9,096 nt of DNA from UBA7985 sp965658725 (lineage in GTDB: Bacteria; Pseudomonadota; Alphaproteobacteria; UBA7985), in assembly GCA_965658725.1 (NCBI GenBank), contig CBFHUI010000098.1, forward strand, positions 1-9,096, given 5' to 3'. Shown one piece after another: positions 6,644 through 9,096 of this stretch; position 1 is the first letter of the stretch; every line of letters starts with the position of its first letter. Under the pieces are notes generated by a model. That model searched no databases. It was not told the DNA's origin and saw nothing but the letters and a program-made list of their open reading frames with translations. The position numbers were made by a program, and so were the translations under genes.

Positions 6644-7822
6644 TTAGCGGATTTCTTTGTCGGTGAACACGCCACCTTCAACAACTTTGTAGATGTAGGA
6701 ACCGGCTGCTTCGCCAGGGCCGATCAGGTTTACGTTGGAAGCACCTTCGTAATCGATCTCACCACCGTCCAGCAGGATCCGCAGGCCTTTGCCGATCTGG
6801 CCAGGCATGATCTTCTCACCAGGGCCGTTGGACACGTTCAGGACCTGTGCAGCAATAGCGTCACGGTCGGAAGAACCAGCAGCCTGCATCGCCAGAACGA
6901 GCAGAGCAGCAGCGTCGTAGGACTCAGCGGTGAACGGAGCGGAACCGTCTACGCCGTCACCGGAGGTGTCGTTGATCCAACGCATCGCGCCAGCAGAGGT
7001 GGAGCCCGGTACGGTACCGTAGGAACCGTCGAAGTCCGTGCCGATTGCTTCAGCGATGGAGTCACCGATCATGCCGTCACCCATGACGAAGGTGTCGAAT
7101 GCACCGGTGTCGAGGGACGCCTGGATGATGCCCTTACCACCCTGATCGAGGTAACCGAATACAGCCAGCTCTTCGCCGCCAGCAGCCGCCAGAGCAGCAA
7201 CTTCAGCGGAGTAGTCAGCCTTGCCGTCTTCGTGCGCTGCGGAGATGGTCACGGTGCCACCCTTAGCTTCGAAGTTCTCCTGGAACGCATCAGCGAGACC
7301 CTTACCGTAGTCGTTGTTGGTGTAGGTCACAGCGATTTCGGTAACGCCACGCTCGGAAACCATGTCCGCGAGGATCTGGCCCTGACGTGCGTCGGTTGGA
7401 GCGGTACGGAAGAACAGGCCGTTGTCTTCAGCGGTGGTCAGTGCTGGGGACGTAGCGGATGGGGAAATCATCACAACGCCGTTTGGCAGAGCAACGTTCG
7501 CGAGGATTGCGCCGGTCACACCGGAACAGTCAGCACCCATGATTGCAGCAACACCGCCAGCAACCAGACCTTCAGCAGCAGCCGTAGCAGCAGCAGAGTC
7601 AATACAGGTGGAGTCAGCACGTACGCCTACAACGGACTCGCCGCCCAGGAAGATGCCGGAAGCAGTCGCTTCAGCGAATGCAATGTCGGACGCATCAGCC
7701 ATCGGGCCGGTCAGGGATTCAATAGGGCCGGTAAAGCCGAGGATTACACCGATCTTTACTTCGGCAGCTGCCAGCGAAGGCACAGCCATCGCTGCAACAG
7801 CAGAAAGAAGAATTTTTTTCAT
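6644..7822 (-). CDS. livK: HAAT-family periplasmic substrate-binding protein (LivK type)
   Basis: Captures the ligand in the periplasm and delivers it to the LivHM core. It has 392 residues, a type I periplasmic-binding fold. Residues 1-20 are a Sec signal peptide (MKK, hydrophobic core, AAA before Glu21). Cys73 and Cys99 match the disulfide of LivJ/LivK. Ser100, Thr124 (in SPSATSPALT), Tyr172 (NNDYGKG) and Tyr224 fall where LivJ contacts the alpha-amino and carboxyl groups of its ligand. Asp249 is near the position of the LivJ acidic ligand. GGAG (7832-7835) lies nine bases before the ATG. The gene has no TTA, CTA or TCA codons and is visibly less GC-rich at third positions than the permeases, as expected for an abundant protein. 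It is convergent with the transporter operon and is the only binding protein in view, so is probably its partner. Confidence 0.93.
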   Translation of the reverse strand: MKKILLSAVAAMAVPSLAAAEVKIGVILGFTGPIESLTGPMADASDIAFAEATASGIFLGGESVVGVRADSTCIDSAAATAAAEGLVAGGVAAIMGADCSGVTGAILANVALPNGVVMISPSATSPALTTAEDNGLFFRTAPTDARQGQILADMVSERGVTEIAVTYTNNDYGKGLADAFQENFEAKGGTVTISAAHEDGKADYSAEVAALAAAGGEELAVFGYLDQGGKGIIQASLDTGAFDTFVMGDGMIGDSIAEAIGTDFDGSYGTVPGSTSAGAMRWINDTSGDGVDGSAPFTAESYDAAALLVLAMQAAGSSDRDAIAAQVLNVSNGPGEKIMPGQIGKGLRILLDGGEIDYEGASNVNLIGPGEAAGSYIYKVVEGGVFTDKEIR

Positions 7823-8014
7823 TTGCGTTTACTCCAAAACGGTAGGGTTTTCAGCATCTTGAGACGCGAAGCGGAAGTACCACGCGAAAATCCGATAATG
7901 CAATCAAAAATGCAAAATTTTTGAGCACCCATCGCATTATGCGCCGATTTGGGCGAGTCATTCCTCTTTATGCGCGCCAAGGTTGATATTATGGGGCTGA
8001 TTATCGGTTGTATG
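7823..8014 (-). promoter_or_regulatory. livK upstream region with two inverted repeats
   Basis: This 192-base AT-rich gap lies between the amidohydrolase stop and livK. It contains TCAAAAAT/ATTTTTGA (7904-7911 and 7917-7924), a perfect 8-bp inverted repeat around GCAAA, and CGCAT/ATGCG (7933-7937 and 7939-7943). Both are 80-120 bases upstream of livK, a usual place for regulator binding. I could not fix a convincing -35/-10 pair. A separate livK promoter is likely given the gap and the apparent expression difference. Confidence 0.5.
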
Positions 8015-8030
8015 TTATTGACCAGCCCCA
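7992..8030 (-). terminator. Possible weak stem-loop at the end of the amidohydrolase gene
   Basis: TGGGGCTG (7992-7999) pairs perfectly with CAGCCCCA (8023-8030) around a 23-base loop that contains the amidohydrolase stop codon. No T run follows on the minus strand, so intrinsic termination is doubtful and read-through into livK remains possible. Confidence 0.3.
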
Positions 8031-9096
8031 GTCTGCAGATTTCGCGAATACTGGCGGTGCGAGTCCATTATTTCGCCAAGGTCCGCTCCCAGCAGTTCAC
8101 CATCCTGTACGCGCCACTGTCCATTCACCATCACGGCATCCGCCTTGTGAGCACCACAGACGATGAGTGCAGCCAGCGGATCACCTGCTCCACTGAACCG
8201 CGGTTCGTCGAGGCGGAACAGTGCGAGGTCCGCTGCCATCCCCGGCGCGATCCGGCCCAACTCACCCTCTCGACCCAGCAAGCGCGCAGACCCCTCGGTC
8301 CCCCAGCGCAGCGCATCCCGCCACGAAACAGCGGCTGAGCCATACTTCAAACGCTGGATCAACCAGGCGGCGCGGACTTCTTGGATCATGTTCGAGGCGT
8401 CGTTGGAGGCTGAGCCGTCCACGCCGAGCCCGACGGCTACCCCCGCCTGCTCCAACGCGCAGGCCGAACAGATGCCGCTGCTCAAGTGCATGTTTGAGTG
8501 GCTGCATGACGCCACCCCCGCCCCGGCGCGCGCCAGTCGAGCGATTTCATCGTCGTTGAAGTGGATGCCATGGGCGTACCAGCTCTTGGTTTCTGACCAG
8601 CCGCAGTCCTCGACGTAATCGAGCGGGCGGCAGCCCATGGTCTCCACGCAAAAGGCATTCTCGTCCTCTGTTTCCGCTAAGTGCGTGTGCAGCAGGACGC
8701 CGCGCGCCTTAGCCAACGCGGCCGAGGCAGACATCAGGCCCTTGGTGACCGAAAACGGCGAGCACGGCGCGAGCGCAATCTGAGTCATGGCAAGCGGTCC
8801 GGTCTGGTGGAAGCGATCGATCAGGCGCGCACTGTCGGCCATGATCGTATCTTCGTCCTGAACCACCGACGCAGGGGGAAGGCCCCCGTCTTCGACCGAT
8901 AGACTCATCGATCCGCGCGTTAGCACCACCCGGATCCCCAGCCGCGATGCTGCCGCGACCTGTCGGTCGATGGCGTCTTCATGGCCGGCGGGGAAAACAT
9001 AGTGATGGTCCGTCGTCGTGGTGCAGCCTGAGAGCAGGAGCTCCGCCATCGCCAGTTCCGAGCTGGAGGAAATCATATCCGGGGTGAGCCCAGCCC
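8015..9096 (-). CDS. Amidohydrolase resembling 8-oxoguanine deaminase (5' end outside window)
   Basis: A metal-dependent hydrolase of the guanine/8-oxoguanine deaminase-atrazine chlorohydrolase group; the reference reaction converts 8-oxoguanine to urate and ammonia. The frame is open through the window edge at 9096. The first ATG (9076) is internal, because the residues before it (AGLTPD) continue the family pattern. Roughly 100 N-terminal residues, including the HxH metal motif, are therefore missing. Counting from that ATG: SGCTTTTDHHYVFP (16-29), HTHLAETED (130-138) with metal-ligand His132 and catalytic-type Glu135, AHGIH (168-172), SNMHLSSGI and GLGVDGSASND with the conserved Asp. The C-terminus has the usual GRIAPGMAADLALF strand. 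The 8-oxoguanine label is a family resemblance; other ring amidines (guanine, triazines, possibly creatinine-like compounds) cannot be excluded. It lies upstream of livK on the same strand. Confidence 0.85.
   Translation of the reverse strand, partial: AGLTPDMISSSSELAMAELLLSGCTTTTDHHYVFPAGHEDAIDRQVAAASRLGIRVVLTRGSMSLSVEDGGLPPASVVQDEDTIMADSARLIDRFHQTGPLAMTQIALAPCSPFSVTKGLMSASAALAKARGVLLHTHLAETEDENAFCVETMGCRPLDYVEDCGWSETKSWYAHGIHFNDDEIARLARAGAGVASCSHSNMHLSSGICSACALEQAGVAVGLGVDGSASNDASNMIQEVRAAWLIQRLKYGSAAVSWRDALRWGTEGSARLLGREGELGRIAPGMAADLALFRLDEPRFSGAGDPLAALIVCGAHKADAVMVNGQWRVQDGELLGADLGEIMDSHRQYSRNLQTGAGQ

Noticed and set aside
6599..7924. A 441-residue plus-strand open frame overlapping livK
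   Set aside because: Its codons are the exact reverse complement of livK codons, its product has no recognisable domain, and livK has a signal peptide, ribosome site and full family motifs. The openness follows from livK codon bias.

Overview
The window is GC-rich (roughly 60% by eye) and densely coded. It has alphaproteobacterial character, most likely a marine Rhodobacterales (Roseobacter-type) genome. That placement is a judgement from protein style and gene content, not a database result. No rRNA, tRNA, CRISPR, insertion sequence or phage gene was seen. No gene-free stretch exceeds about 190 bases.

Layout: (1) positions 1-1917, minus strand, 3'-truncated by the window edge: a DMGDH/SARDH-type covalent flavoprotein with a folate-binding GcvT domain. 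(2) A divergent intergenic region (1918-2097) with an 11-bp inverted repeat that would hide the ribosome-binding site of the first transporter gene. (3) positions 2098-6007, plus strand: a tight four-gene operon livG-livF-livH-livM (two ATPases, two permeases of the branched-chain/hydrophobic amino acid ABC family, HAAT), with two ATGA overlaps and a strong intrinsic terminator. (4) positions 6194-6553, plus strand: a small four-helix DoxX-like membrane protein. (5) a terminator shared with (6) positions 6644-7822, minus strand: the LivK-type periplasmic binding protein, apparently highly expressed. (7) positions 8015-9096, minus strand, 5'-truncated: an amidohydrolase resembling 8-oxoguanine deaminase.

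Working model: the operon and the convergent binding-protein gene together make one complete HAAT importer. The flanking enzymes (an N-demethylating flavoprotein that passes one-carbon units to tetrahydrofolate, and a ring deaminase) suggest the cargo is an N-methylated or nitrogen-heterocyclic compound rather than leucine itself. The binding protein keeps residues that look like the alpha-amino-acid pocket of LivJ/LivK, which favours an amino-acid-like ligand such as an N-methylglycine derivative. This substrate assignment is inference. The most unusual sequence-level feature is the hairpin abutting the livG start codon, whose left arm is crossed by a possible 16-codon leader ORF, which suggests translational control of the importer.
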